The notes beneath the pieces were generated by a model. It was given only the letters and a program-made list of their open reading frames with translations, made no database searches and was not told where the DNA came from. Of a DNA stretch of 64,000 bases, positions 25,788 through 34,517 are shown piece by piece (the stretch's first letter is position 1; each line of letters begins with the position of its first letter). A program made the position numbers and the translations under genes. The stretch lies in contig CALEDJ010000045.1 of assembly GCA_937951485.1 (NCBI GenBank), positions 62,001-126,000 of the forward strand, read 5' to 3'. The stretch comes from an uncultured bacterium (lineage in GTDB: Bacteria; Hydrogenedentota; Hydrogenedentia; Hydrogenedentales; CAILVY01).

Positions 25788-26250
25788 GCGCGTTCCTGAC
25801 AGCGCCGGCACCGCGCATCGTCACATTTTTCCGGGGTGGGCGCAGCCCATATCGGTGCTTATGGGAACAGGAAAGTAAAAGCGGAAGCATGGCTTCCGCA
25901 CGCCGTAAAGGTCAACGTGCGCAAGCCGCGCTTACGCTTTCTCTTTCACGATCGTCGAGACTCCCCTGTTTTGGGTTCTTCGGATGCGTATGAGCATTGT
26001 TCTGCAATCCCTTCCGGGCATTTGCGCAGGCGCCATTCTCCAGCCTTTTCGGATGTCTTGCGCGCAATTCCTGGACATGGCCGGATACCACGTTTTCTTT
26101 GCGCTTCTTTTGTCGGGCCGTCGTGGCGTGGTATGATCGCGGCTGGTATTCCCGCCTGGCGGGGGCGTCGCCCTGTCGCAACTTTTTCCCAAGGGTTTGT
26201 GGACTGGATTGCGCAATCGTTGAGAAATCCAGTGCACAAAGGAATGGCGC
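25788..26250. other. 463-bp intergenic region with one hairpin
   Basis: No convincing gene; an open frame at 25836-26363 runs into the MFS gene and has no protein character. GCGGAAGC (25881-25888) and GCTTCCGC (25892-25899) form an 8-bp stem with a 3-base loop. Base composition is more even than in the flanking genes. Confidence 0.45.
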
Positions 26251-27501
26251 ATGCCGCGTTCGATGAAAATACGCCTGTCGGTAATGATGTTCCTGGAGTA
26301 TTTCGTGCCGGGGACGACACTGCCGATCATGAGCCTGTATCTGAAGCAGATCCTCGGTTTTGAGCCTTATCAGGCGGGGCTGGTGTTGGCGATGCCGGCG
26401 GTGGCGGCGACGGTCGCGCCGCTGGCGGCGTCGCATGCGGCGGACCGCTACATTGCGTCGGAGCGACTGCTGGCGTTGTGTCATCTGTGCTGCGGGGCGC
26501 TGATGCTGCTGTTGTGGCGGCTGGAGTCCTTTCCCGGTGTATTGTGGGTCTATTTCCTCTATGGCGTCTGCTTCACGCCGACCTTCGGGTTGACCAACGC
26601 GGTGGCGCTGCACCACGCACGTGATGCGCGGCGCGATTTCGGCGGCATCCGCATGTGGGGCACGGCGTCGTGGGTGGTGGTGGCGTGGACCTTCGGCTAC
26701 TTCTGGCTGGGCGGCGGCGCGGGGCCGGGCGAACGGCTCCCGCATGCGCTGCTGTTGTCCGGGCTGACTTCGCTCGTGCTGAGCGCGTATGCGTTCAGTT
26801 TCCGCCCGGCGGCGTCGAGAACGGATGCCGATGCGCCGCGCGCGGACTACGGCGCGGTGCTGCGGGTATTCGCGCGGCCTGAGATGCTGCTGTTGTGCGC
26901 GCTGACGCTGCTGAACAGCGCCTGCCATCAGTTCTACTACTATGGAATGAGTCCCTACCTGCACCAGATGGGCTTCTCCGACAAGATGATCATGCCCGCC
27001 ATGAGTGTCGGGCAGATGTCGGAAGTGGTGGTACTGGGCTTGCTGGGCTGGTGCCTGATGCGGATCAGCATGAAGCGCGCGCTGGTGATCGGCGTGCTGG
27101 CGCAGGCAATGCGGCTGCTGGTCTTCGCCGTGGCGGGGCCGTCCGCAATGATCCTGGGCGGCATCGCCCTGCACGGCATCTGCTACGCCTTCTTCTTCAC
27201 CGTGGCCTATCTCTACGTGGAACAGCACAGCACGCGCGATACGCGCGCCGGCGCGCAGCAGGTGCTTACGGTGATGATCAGCGGACCGGGCTACCTGGTC
27301 GGGTCATTGTGCGCGGGCTTCGCCGCGCAGTGGATCAGTTGCGGCGCGGGACTCGTGGATTGGACGCGCTTTTGGCTGATTCCCGCCGCGCTGGCCTTGA
27401 TCATCGCGATCGCACTCGCCCTGTTCTTCCGCGAAGAGCCTCCATCCGTTCACGCCGACGCCGTCCCCGCCGCCCTCGCAGGGGACAAAGCAGCGGAATG
27501 A
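26251..27501 (+). CDS. MFS transporter, nucleoside:H+ symporter-like
   Basis: 416 residues with AAAGGA upstream; the Met at codon 5 is an alternative start. About twelve hydrophobic segments are visible. The N-terminal part (SVMMFLEYFVPGTTLPIMSL, YLKQILGF) and the inter-helix motif DRYIASERLL resemble the MFS_1_like/NHS branch that carries nucleosides or unknown solutes. FGGIRMWGTASWVVVAWTFG after helix 4 is a characteristic motif of that branch. The substrate cannot be assigned from sequence. No linked catabolic genes. Confidence 0.88.
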   Translation: MPRSMKIRLSVMMFLEYFVPGTTLPIMSLYLKQILGFEPYQAGLVLAMPAVAATVAPLAASHAADRYIASERLLALCHLCCGALMLLLWRLESFPGVLWVYFLYGVCFTPTFGLTNAVALHHARDARRDFGGIRMWGTASWVVVAWTFGYFWLGGGAGPGERLPHALLLSGLTSLVLSAYAFSFRPAASRTDADAPRADYGAVLRVFARPEMLLLCALTLLNSACHQFYYYGMSPYLHQMGFSDKMIMPAMSVGQMSEVVVLGLLGWCLMRISMKRALVIGVLAQAMRLLVFAVAGPSAMILGGIALHGICYAFFFTVAYLYVEQHSTRDTRAGAQQVLTVMISGPGYLVGSLCAGFAAQWISCGAGLVDWTRFWLIPAALALIIAIALALFFREEPPSVHADAVPAALAGDKAAE

Positions 27502-27691
27502 ATGGGGCGGACACCGGCTGATGCCCTGCACCCCTCCGGGGTGCCCGGGTTTTTCCAATCAGGAAATGACAACTGCGCAACAACCGGTATGAAACGTTGC
27601 AGGTCGCTTCATGAGGCCAAAATGTTGCGAAGAAAGTTGTTTCACTTGAAGGCAGTATCCAAAGTGCATTCACACAGCCCCCTCTTCCGGG

Positions 27692-28633
27692 TCAGCGCTT
27701 TCCCTCGGCGTGCAGCAGCGCGAGGCAGTGGTCGGGGCGGTTGGTGATGATGGCGTCAACGCCCCATCGGGCGAGGCGGCGCATGTCGGCCTCTTCGTCT
27801 ACGGTCCAGACGGCGACGCTTTTGCCCATGTCGTGAAAAGCGTCGAGGCGCTCCCTGGTCAACGATTTGTGGTCCACGTTGAATCCGGCGACGCCAATCA
27901 GTTTTCCAAAGCGAAGATACAGGTCCCATTGTTCCGGCTTTTCCTTGTCGTCGCTGCCGAGGAATTCCGTGCGGAGTTCGGGCGCTTCCATGCGGGCCAC
28001 CAGACAGATGACGGGCGAAAAGGACTGGATGACAATCTGATCTTTCATGCGGCGATCGCGCACGGCGGCGATGGATTTGCGCGTGAGTTCCAGGTTCGGC
28101 GTGCCGCTCGACTCCACGGCCGCCGTCATGGCGGCGCGGGTCTTCTTGTCCAGCCGGGACCGGTCCCCGATGATTTCGAGCAATTGCTGAACGATCGGGC
28201 CGTCGTCCGCGCAACTTTTGATTTCGATATAGACCCCGATGCGGTCCTTGGCAAGGTCCAGCGCCTCGCCCAGAGTGGGAATCGCTTCGCCGGCGAAATC
28301 CGCAGAGAACCAGGAACCCGCATCCAGGGCCTTCAATTCGGCCAGCGTCTTCTCCGCAACTTTCCCCTCGCCATTCGTGGTGCGCTTGAGGTCGTTGTCA
28401 TGCAGGATGACCACGTGGCCGTCGCGGGTCAGGCGGCCATCCAGTTCAAACCAGTCGGCGCCCATTTCAATGGCGCGCTGAAAGGCGGCCGGCGTGTTCT
28501 CGGGGGCGCAGGCGCTGGCGCCCCGATGCGCAATCACGTCAATGGCCCCCTTCGGCGCGCCGGCGTGAAACGCGGTGGCGCATCCGGCAAGCAACAGCGG
28601 CGCAGCCAAGGGAATGCAGGTGATGGTTCTCAT
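27692..28633 (-). CDS. glycerophosphodiester phosphodiesterase lipoprotein
   Basis: 313 residues. I chose ATG 28633 because AAAGGAA precedes it and a lipoprotein signal follows at once (PLAAPLLLAGC, lipobox LAGC); the longer frame runs into a REP-like repeat. The GDPD barrel is complete: IAHRGASACAPENTPAAF with the catalytic His-Arg and Glu, ELDGRLTRDGHVVILHDNDL with metal ligands and the second His, then YIEIKS, and VAVWTVDEEADM near the C-terminus. It hydrolyses glycerophosphodiesters to glycerol-3-phosphate and an alcohol. Lipid anchoring places it at the outer face of a membrane. Confidence 0.93.
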   Translation of the reverse strand: MRTITCIPLAAPLLLAGCATAFHAGAPKGAIDVIAHRGASACAPENTPAAFQRAIEMGADWFELDGRLTRDGHVVILHDNDLKRTTNGEGKVAEKTLAELKALDAGSWFSADFAGEAIPTLGEALDLAKDRIGVYIEIKSCADDGPIVQQLLEIIGDRSRLDKKTRAAMTAAVESSGTPNLELTRKSIAAVRDRRMKDQIVIQSFSPVICLVARMEAPELRTEFLGSDDKEKPEQWDLYLRFGKLIGVAGFNVDHKSLTRERLDAFHDMGKSVAVWTVDEEADMRRLARWGVDAIITNRPDHCLALLHAEGKR

Positions 28634-28719
28634 GACGATATTCCTTTTGCAAGACTTGGACAGGCTACGAAATGGGCTTTTGTTTTGGGAGCATATGCTG
28701 AACTTTTCCCAAAACCCGT

Positions 28720-28745
28720 GCAGGCTGAAGCCTGTGCTCCAGAAC
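28720..28745 (+). repeat. REP-like unit (CAGGC..GCCTG family)
   Basis: GCAGGCTGAAGCCTGTGCTC followed by CAGAAC, the same family as 8399-8425 and 42933-42981. Just before it, GTTTTGGGA and TCCCAAAAC (28681-28715) form another hairpin. Confidence 0.75.
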
Positions 28746-28897
28746 ATAACGCGGGAAAAAGTCTATCCAATATCACCGCCCGCCGCAAACCCGGAACTTG
28801 CGAAGTGGACACCGTCGGTCCAAAGGGGATGTGGGAGAAAGGCGGTTGTTTTGGCCGGCGTGCTATTGGAAACCGTGGGTTGCTCCCCGTCTTTCGA

Positions 28898-30010
28898 TCA
28901 GGAGTTGCCAGCGGCTCTGGCCGCCTTGGCCTCGTCCATCATGCGGGTGAAACGTTCGAAGAGGTAGCGGCTGTCATGCGGGCCGGGCGATGCCTCCGGG
29001 TGGTACTGCACGCTGAAGATCGGCAGTTCGGTATGCTCCATGCCCGAACAGGTGCGGTCGTTGAGATGGATGTGGCTGATGCGGACCTTGGAGGCGTCCA
29101 AGGTGTCGGGGTCGACGGCGAAGCCGTGGTTTTGTGCGGTGATTTCCACGCGGCCCGCCGCGTTCTGCAGCACCGGCTGGTTGCCGCCGCGGTGGCCGAA
29201 CTTGAGTTTATAGGTCGTGCCGCCGAGGGCGTGCCCCAGAATCTGGTGGCCGAGGCATATCCCGAAGATGGGGATGCGGCGCGCGATGAGTTCGCGCACC
29301 ACGGGGTAGATATACGGCAGCGCCGCCGGGTCGCCCGGACCGTTCGACAGGAACACGCCGTCGGGTCGGTGCGCCAGCACCTCCTCCGGCCCCGCCGTGG
29401 CCGGCAGCACCGTCACTGCGCAGCCCGCCGCGCGCAGCAGCCGCAGGATGTTCCACTTGATCCCATAGTCCATCGCCACCACGCGGTATTTGACTGTTTC
29501 CGGCGGTTCCCACTCGTAGGGGGCGTTTGCCGAGACATCCTTGACGTAATCGCTGCCCGCCATGTCCTGCGCTGCCCGCGCCTTGGCGACCAGGGACTCC
29601 GGATTCAGATCCGTCGTGCTGATGATCGCCTTCTGATTGCCCTTGGTGCGAAGGATGCGCGTGATCTTCCGCGTATCCACCCCGTCAATCGCGACAACGC
29701 CGTGCTTGCGCAGAAATTCCGGGAGCGACATCGTGGCGCGCCAGTTGCTCGGCTCGAAACAGCACTCCCGCATGACGAAGCCGCTGACAAAGGGCCGACG
29801 CGACTCCACGTCCTCATCGTTGCAGCCGTAATTGCCGATCTGCGTATAGGTCATCGTGACGATCTGCCCGGCATACGAGGGGTCCGTCAGGATTTCCTGG
29901 TATCCGGTCATGCTGGTATTGAAGACCAGTTCACCGGCGGATTCGCCTTCCGCGCCCACCGCCCGACCTTCAAACACCGTTCCGTCTTCCAGCGCCAGCA
30001 TGGCTTTCAT
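28898..30010 (-). CDS. carA: carbamoyl-phosphate synthase small (glutaminase) subunit
   Basis: 370 residues, GAAGGG ribosome binding site. The N-terminal CPSase domain (KAMLALEDGTVFEGRAVGAE, FNTSMTGYQEILTDPSYAGQ) is followed by a class I glutamine amidotransferase domain with nucleophile Cys in FGICLGHQILGHALGG and catalytic His and Glu in VQYHPEASPGPHD. It supplies ammonia to CarB for carbamoyl phosphate, the precursor of pyrimidines and arginine. carB is not adjacent, so the pair is split in this genome. Confidence 0.98.
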   Translation of the reverse strand: MKAMLALEDGTVFEGRAVGAEGESAGELVFNTSMTGYQEILTDPSYAGQIVTMTYTQIGNYGCNDEDVESRRPFVSGFVMRECCFEPSNWRATMSLPEFLRKHGVVAIDGVDTRKITRILRTKGNQKAIISTTDLNPESLVAKARAAQDMAGSDYVKDVSANAPYEWEPPETVKYRVVAMDYGIKWNILRLLRAAGCAVTVLPATAGPEEVLAHRPDGVFLSNGPGDPAALPYIYPVVRELIARRIPIFGICLGHQILGHALGGTTYKLKFGHRGGNQPVLQNAAGRVEITAQNHGFAVDPDTLDASKVRISHIHLNDRTCSGMEHTELPIFSVQYHPEASPGPHDSRYLFERFTRMMDEAKAARAAGNS

Positions 30011-30334
30011 GATATGCTATGCCCTTCAAGAGTCTTTCATGGATGGGCCGCAGTATAGCAAAATGCCGCCCCGTGTTTCCTCTGCATGGTTCGGTCATAT
30101 GTTGAATGAGAAGAGGCATATGCGAAAAGAACTGTTTCTGCTCATAAGATCAAGAAATATCCATGATTTCAGATGGAACTGGGGACCGGAAGGCCCATTT
30201 TGCAAATCGGGAATTAGTTTTCATGAAATTGTGTCATATGGTATGATTCTTCTTGAGAATCTATTATCAATTTCTGTGCCGGCGGGGTGTCTGGGCAGGC
30301 GCGGCGCCCCGCCGCCAGGGAAAGAGGGAAGCCC
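30011..30334. other. 324-bp intergenic region between divergent carA and ABC genes
   Basis: Contains no gene. It must hold two divergent promoters. Most of its middle is copy 2 of the palindromic element (30113-30210), so promoter sequences there may be repeat-derived. Confidence 0.6.
30113..30210 (+). repeat. ~100-bp palindromic dispersed element, copy 2
   Basis: GAGGCATATGCGAAAAGAAC, internal CTCATAAG and AAGAAATATC, GATTTCAGATGGAACTGG, GGACCGGAAGGCCCATTTTG, then CAAATCGGG. The right half is closest to the copy at 51344-51441, the left half to the copy at 19671. Confidence 0.8.
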
Positions 30335-30997
30335 ATGGTAACGGTGGAATCATGCCGGCGGCGACTGGGTCCGGGCGTGGTGTTCTATTGCGAGCACCTG
30401 CATGTGCCGGAAGGGACGCACATGGCGCTGTGGGGGCCGAGCGGCTGCGGCAAGAGTACATTGCTGAACCTGATTTCCGGGTTGCTGCGTCCGGATTCCG
30501 GGCGAATCATAGTGGACGGAGTGGAATTGCAGAAATGCACAGAAGGGGAACTGGACCATTTTCGGGGGGAGCGGTTGGGCTTCATTTTCCAGACGTTCAA
30601 CCTGCTCGCGCCGTTTACGGCGTTGCAGAACGTGATGCTGGGGATGCGTTTCAGCGACACCATTCCGGCCTCCGAGTGGAAATCGCGGGCGACAGCCCTG
30701 CTGGAACGGGTGGGCCTGGGGCGGCGGCTGCATGCCAAGCCGAACACGCTGAGCGTGGGCGAGCAACAGCGGGTGGCCATTGCCCGGGCGCTGGCCAATA
30801 AGCAGAAATTGATCGTGGCGGACGAACCGACCGGCAGCCTGGATCCGAAAACCTCGGCGGGGGTGATGGATTTGCTGTTGGAACTCTGCCGGGAGCGACA
30901 GGTGACGATGTTGCTGGTGACGCATGCACGTGAGATCGCAGACCGGTTGCCGGCGCGTTTCGACTGCTCCCATCTCGTGCAGGAGGATGCGCCATGA
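30335..30997 (+). CDS. ABC transporter ATP-binding protein (LolD/MacB type)
   Basis: 220 residues from ATG 30335 (GAGGGAAG upstream); the 48-bp upstream frame is excluded. Walker A GPSGCGKST, Q-loop FIFQTFNLLAP, signature LSVGEQQRVAIARAL, Walker B KLIVADEPTGSLD and H-loop LLVTHAREI are all intact. The LSVGEQQR and DEPTGSLD forms are typical of the LolD/MacB/FtsE-like family, which pairs with FtsX-type permeases. It overlaps the permease gene by 4 bp (ATGA at 30994). With the DUF3299 gene it forms a compact operon resembling the zinc-linked ABC locus described below. Confidence 0.95.
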   Translation: MVTVESCRRRLGPGVVFYCEHLHVPEGTHMALWGPSGCGKSTLLNLISGLLRPDSGRIIVDGVELQKCTEGELDHFRGERLGFIFQTFNLLAPFTALQNVMLGMRFSDTIPASEWKSRATALLERVGLGRRLHAKPNTLSVGEQQRVAIARALANKQKLIVADEPTGSLDPKTSAGVMDLLLELCRERQVTMLLVTHAREIADRLPARFDCSHLVQEDAP

Positions 30998-32367
30998 GTC
31001 TCTGGCATATCGCATGGAGTTATCTCTGGAACCGGAAACTGACGACCTGCCTCACGATCCTTTCTGTGGCGCTGGCGGTGGGGCTGATTTCGTCGGTGCT
31101 GACGCTCCGCGAGGAAACACGCAAACGTTTCGAGGAGGAGGGGCAGGCGTTCGACATCGTGGTGGGGGCCAAAGGCAGCCCGTTGCAACTGGTCCTGAGC
31201 AGCGTCTATTTCATGGATACACCGACCGGGAACATCCCCATCGAGGAATACGAGGCCATCCGGAACGATACGGAATACGTGCGGGCAGCCTTTCCCATCG
31301 GCATGGGCGACAGTTACCGGGGCTTCCGGCTGGTGGGCACGACGGAAGACTTGTTTGAGCACAGGTGGGTCAGCCCACTGAGCGGCGAGGAACGCGCCCC
31401 GTTTCAATTGGAGGCAGGACGGATTTTCGAGCGGGAGATGGAGGCGGTGCTGGGCGCGCTCGCGGCGCGCCAGACGGGGCTGCGCGTAGGCGACACATTC
31501 ATCAGCACGCACGGATTGATGGAATTGCCTGAATTCGTCGGCGGGCATGACCACAAGGATCATCCCTACCGCGTGGTGGGCATTTTGCGTCCCTCCAATT
31601 CGCCATATGACCGGGCGATTTTCTGCAGTCTCGAATCGGTGTGGGCCGTGCATACCCACGACCATGCCCATTCTTACGGCGGCAATGCACATGACCCCGA
31701 TCACGATGAGGATTGCTATCAGGACGACCGCGAACCTGACGATGCGCCCGCAAGCCCGGCGGCGGGCGCGCTGGATGACGATGTGGACCTGAAATACGAG
31801 GAATGGGGCCGCGACCCCGCATCCATGGTGACGGCGGTGCTGGTGCAGTTGCACAGTCCCGCCATGCGATTCCAGTACGAGCAGAAAATCCGGGGGTCCA
31901 CGGCGGTGATGGCGGCCGTCCCGATAAACGAGATTGCGAAACTTTACGACCAGTTGCTGGGCACGGCCAAACTGGTCATGTTGGCCGTGGGGTACCTGGT
32001 TGTGGTAATATCTGCATTGTCGATACTGATAGGACTGTACTTGTCCATCCTGCAGCGCAAGCGTGACCTGGCCATCATGCGCGCATTGGGCGCATCGGCC
32101 TACGAGGTGTTCGGCGCGGTGATCATCGAGGCGTTCTGGGTGACGGTGCTGGGCATCGCCTGCGGCTGGGTGCTTGGCTCTGTGGTTTCTCACGGGCTGG
32201 GACAATACCTGGCGTGGCGCTTCGGGCTGGTCATCACGGCATTCAACATCACCCGGGAAGAAGGGGTCGCCTTTGCGGTGGTGGCGCTGGTGGGGCTGCT
32301 GGCGGGCGTCCTGCCGGCGTGGCAGGCGTACCGATGCGACGTGGCGCAGGACCTCGCCGACCGGTGA
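30994..32367 (+). CDS. FtsX/MacB-type ABC permease with His/Asp-rich loop
   Basis: 457 residues. One N-terminal transmembrane helix (about 16-37), a long periplasmic MacB-like domain (about 40-320) and three C-terminal helices (about 325-445, including YLVVVISALSILIGLYL, then GASAYEVFGAVIIEAFWVTV) give the FtsX topology. Within the periplasmic domain, residues about 221-256 are rich in His and Asp (HTHDHAH, then HDPDHDED), a likely metal-binding loop. In Pseudomonas aeruginosa a similar ABC pair plus a DUF3299 protein (PA4064-PA4066) is, to my knowledge, regulated by zinc through Zur. The loop and the downstream gene make a zinc or other metal role likely here, but that is inferred. Confidence 0.9.
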   Translation: MSLWHIAWSYLWNRKLTTCLTILSVALAVGLISSVLTLREETRKRFEEEGQAFDIVVGAKGSPLQLVLSSVYFMDTPTGNIPIEEYEAIRNDTEYVRAAFPIGMGDSYRGFRLVGTTEDLFEHRWVSPLSGEERAPFQLEAGRIFEREMEAVLGALAARQTGLRVGDTFISTHGLMELPEFVGGHDHKDHPYRVVGILRPSNSPYDRAIFCSLESVWAVHTHDHAHSYGGNAHDPDHDEDCYQDDREPDDAPASPAAGALDDDVDLKYEEWGRDPASMVTAVLVQLHSPAMRFQYEQKIRGSTAVMAAVPINEIAKLYDQLLGTAKLVMLAVGYLVVVISALSILIGLYLSILQRKRDLAIMRALGASAYEVFGAVIIEAFWVTVLGIACGWVLGSVVSHGLGQYLAWRFGLVITAFNITREEGVAFAVVALVGLLAGVLPAWQAYRCDVAQDLADR

Positions 32368-32397
32368 GGCGGACCGCGAAAGAAGGTGCTTAGCGTA

Positions 32398-33033
32398 ATG
32401 CGCACTCGAACAAAACGGGAATTGGCGGTATTTGCAGGCATCGCCGTCTTGTTGGCGGTGATTGTGCTGGCGAACTCCGCGTTTCAGCGGGGCAGTCTCG
32501 CCGACCGCATGGACCGGTACCGCCGGCAGGTCGAAGCGAGCCGCAAGACAGAGGGTCTGGAACTGCTGCAATGGCCGCTGCTGCGGAAAACCACCGGCAA
32601 TATGCGGCGCGGCCCGACGTTTGATGATCGCCTGGTGGCGATGGACGGAACCCGCGTGGATATCGTGGGCTTCATGGTGCCGATCAACCAGTTCCGTAAC
32701 ATGACGGAATTCATCCTGCTGCCGGTGCCCATCGAGTGCTATTTCTGCCAGGCGCCGCCCATGCGCGATGTGGTCGTGGTGCAGATGGCCGAAGGCGAAA
32801 CGACCAATCTTTTCCGGGAGCCGGTGCTGGTCAATGGTGTGCTCACGCTCAACCACGGCCCGGGAACAAAATTCTTCTACGTCATCAGCGACGCCAGCAT
32901 GGGACCCGGCAAGAAGGGCGGCACGCTCACCCAGAAAGATGTCGCGCCCCAGCACATGCTGCATGGCCAGGAACAGCCGCAAGAGGAATTGCTCGCCCCC
33001 ATGGAACCGCCCACGCCCGCAGACCTGCCGTAG
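32398..33033 (+). CDS. DUF3299 protein, signal-anchored
   Basis: 211 residues from ATG 32398, with AGAAGG about 11 bp before it; a GTG at 32386 overlaps that site and is less likely. An N-terminal hydrophobic helix (LAVFAGIAVLLAVIVLANSA) anchors the protein. The DUF3299 core follows: MDGTRVDIVGFMVPINQF, then ILLPVPIECYFCQAPPMRD with the conserved Cys pair, and NGVLTLNHGPGTKFFYVIS. DUF3299 proteins occur with ABC transporters in metal (zinc) loci. A Cys-x2-Cys plus the Pro-rich C-terminal tail (EQPQEELLAPMEPPTPADLP) could be a metal chaperone site; function is unproven. Confidence 0.85.
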   Translation: MRTRTKRELAVFAGIAVLLAVIVLANSAFQRGSLADRMDRYRRQVEASRKTEGLELLQWPLLRKTTGNMRRGPTFDDRLVAMDGTRVDIVGFMVPINQFRNMTEFILLPVPIECYFCQAPPMRDVVVVQMAEGETTNLFREPVLVNGVLTLNHGPGTKFFYVISDASMGPGKKGGTLTQKDVAPQHMLHGQEQPQEELLAPMEPPTPADLP

Positions 33034-33084
33034 CATGGCCGCCCCGGCCATGGACGTTCACGGGCGGGACGCCCGTGCCACGGG
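33034..33084. repeat. two short palindromic repeats between convergent genes
   Basis: CATGGCCGCCCCGGCCATGG (33034-33053) and ACGGGCGGGACGCCCGTGCC (33060-33079), followed by ACGGG. The second type of hairpin (GGGCG.GACGCCCGTGCCAC) is a common intergenic unit in planctomycete-like genomes, and may end both convergent transcripts. A related GCGGGCG..CGCCCGC hairpin occurs at 42909-42927. Confidence 0.6.
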
Positions 33085-33086
33085 TT

Positions 33087-34322
33087 TCAGGCGGATGCGC
33101 TCTTGCGCAGCGCCTGATCCAGGTCCGCGATGATATCTTCCTTGTCTTCGACACCGACGGCGAGCCGAATCAAGGTGTCGGTAATGCCCAGGGCGTAGCG
33201 CTCCTTGCGCGTGTAATCGTAATAGGAGACGGTGGCGGGGTGGGTGATGAGGGTTTCAACCCCGCCGAGACTTGGCGCGATATAACACAGTTTCAGGGAA
33301 TCCAGGAAACGTTTCGCGGTCTTCAGGGTGCCCTTCAGATCAAAGGTCACCACGCCGCCGAAGCCCGTCATCTGCCGCTGGGCGATCCCGTGGTGCGGAT
33401 GGCTTTCGAGGCCGGGATAATAGACCCGCCGGATGCGCGGATGCTTTTCCAGATACCGGGCGACCGCCATGGCGGTTTCATTGTGCGCTTTCATGCGCAG
33501 GGGGAAGGTTTTCAGGCCGCGCAACAGCAGGTAGCAGCAGTGCGGATCAATCACGCCGCCGATGGCCTTGTGCAACGCGCGGATTTCCTGGACCAGTTCG
33601 CTGCGGCCCAGCACCGCTCCGGCGAGGATGTCGTTGTGCCCGCCGAGATACTTGGTGCAACTGTGCAGTTCCAGGTCCACCCCCCATTCCAGCGGGCGCT
33701 GGTTGTACGGCGTGCCGAAGGTCGCATCAATCATGGTCAGCACCTTGTGCTTTTTCGCAATCTCCAGCAACCGTTCCAAATCGAAGATATTCAAGTAGGG
33801 ATTGGTGGGGGATTCGGAAAAAATGAAGCGGGTGTTCGGGCGGATGGCCTTCTCGATTGCCTCGTAATCGCCAAACGGGACAATGCTGCACGCCACGCCG
33901 AAGCGCTGCAGGTAACTGCTGCAGAATTCCAGGGTCTTCTTGTAGGCGTCGTCGGTGATGACGATGTGATCGCGGCTCTTGACCAACGCCAGGATCGTCG
34001 TCGTGATCGCGCTCATGCCCGATCCGAAAACGACGCAATCCTCCGCGTTTACCAGCGCCGCCAGGCGCCGTTCCGCCACCTGCTCCGTCGGCCCGCCGTA
34101 GCGGCCGTATTCAAAGCGCTCCTTGCCGTGCTTGGTGTACGCCTCGATCTCCCTGGAATCCTTGAAGGCAAAGGTCGAGGTCTGGACTATCGGCGTGGTG
34201 ATCGAATCGGCGTAGCGCAGCCGGTCCTCCCCCGCATGCACGGAAATCGTGGAAAAACCTTTGTTGAAAGGCTGCTTCGCACGCGATGCCGGTGAATTCT
34301 TCGGCTTGCTTTTCCTGGCCAT
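33087..34322 (-). CDS. Cys/Met metabolism PLP-dependent enzyme (cystathionine gamma-synthase/lyase-like)
   Basis: 411 residues, GAGGG ribosome binding site. Fold type I PLP enzyme of the Cys/Met family: FGSGMSAITT with the phosphate site, SPTNPYLNIFDLERLLEIA, DATFGTPYNQRPLEWGVD, and the PLP lysine in HSCTKYLGGHNDILAG. The C-terminal domain ends SLGGVETLITHPATVSY and GVEDKEDIIADLDQAL. Members include cystathionine gamma-synthase, cystathionine beta- or gamma-lyase, O-acetylhomoserine sulfhydrylase and methionine gamma-lyase; I cannot choose among them. The Lys/Pro-rich N-terminal ~18 residues are an odd extension. The flanking genes give no hint. Confidence 0.92.
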   Translation of the reverse strand: MARKSKPKNSPASRAKQPFNKGFSTISVHAGEDRLRYADSITTPIVQTSTFAFKDSREIEAYTKHGKERFEYGRYGGPTEQVAERRLAALVNAEDCVVFGSGMSAITTTILALVKSRDHIVITDDAYKKTLEFCSSYLQRFGVACSIVPFGDYEAIEKAIRPNTRFIFSESPTNPYLNIFDLERLLEIAKKHKVLTMIDATFGTPYNQRPLEWGVDLELHSCTKYLGGHNDILAGAVLGRSELVQEIRALHKAIGGVIDPHCCYLLLRGLKTFPLRMKAHNETAMAVARYLEKHPRIRRVYYPGLESHPHHGIAQRQMTGFGGVVTFDLKGTLKTAKRFLDSLKLCYIAPSLGGVETLITHPATVSYYDYTRKERYALGITDTLIRLAVGVEDKEDIIADLDQALRKSASA

Positions 34323-34517
34323 CTGGAAACCCTCTTATATTGCTTCACGCCTTTGACGGCAAACATGCCCCGCCTCCAGCGGAAAAGGGAAAAATGCGGG
34401 TGAATCCCATAAGCCTACCACAGCCGCCCCCGCCGGTTGCAATGTCCGGATCGTGATTGTCGGAACCAACCTGTTATGATGGTCTTCACGGAGAATAATC
34501 GTTTGCGAGGGGTTGCC

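Noticed and set aside
25836..26363. 175-codon forward frame before the MFS gene
   Set aside because: It overlaps the start of the MFS gene out of frame and has no ribosome binding site or recognisable composition.
27710..30058. Antisense open frame of 782 codons over the GDPD and carA genes
   Set aside because: carA and GDPD on the other strand have intact catalytic motifs; the frame is a codon-bias shadow.
30385..33051. Antisense open frame of 888 codons over the ABC operon
   Set aside because: All three sense genes have conserved motifs and proper overlaps; the antisense translation is His/Arg-rich and without domains.
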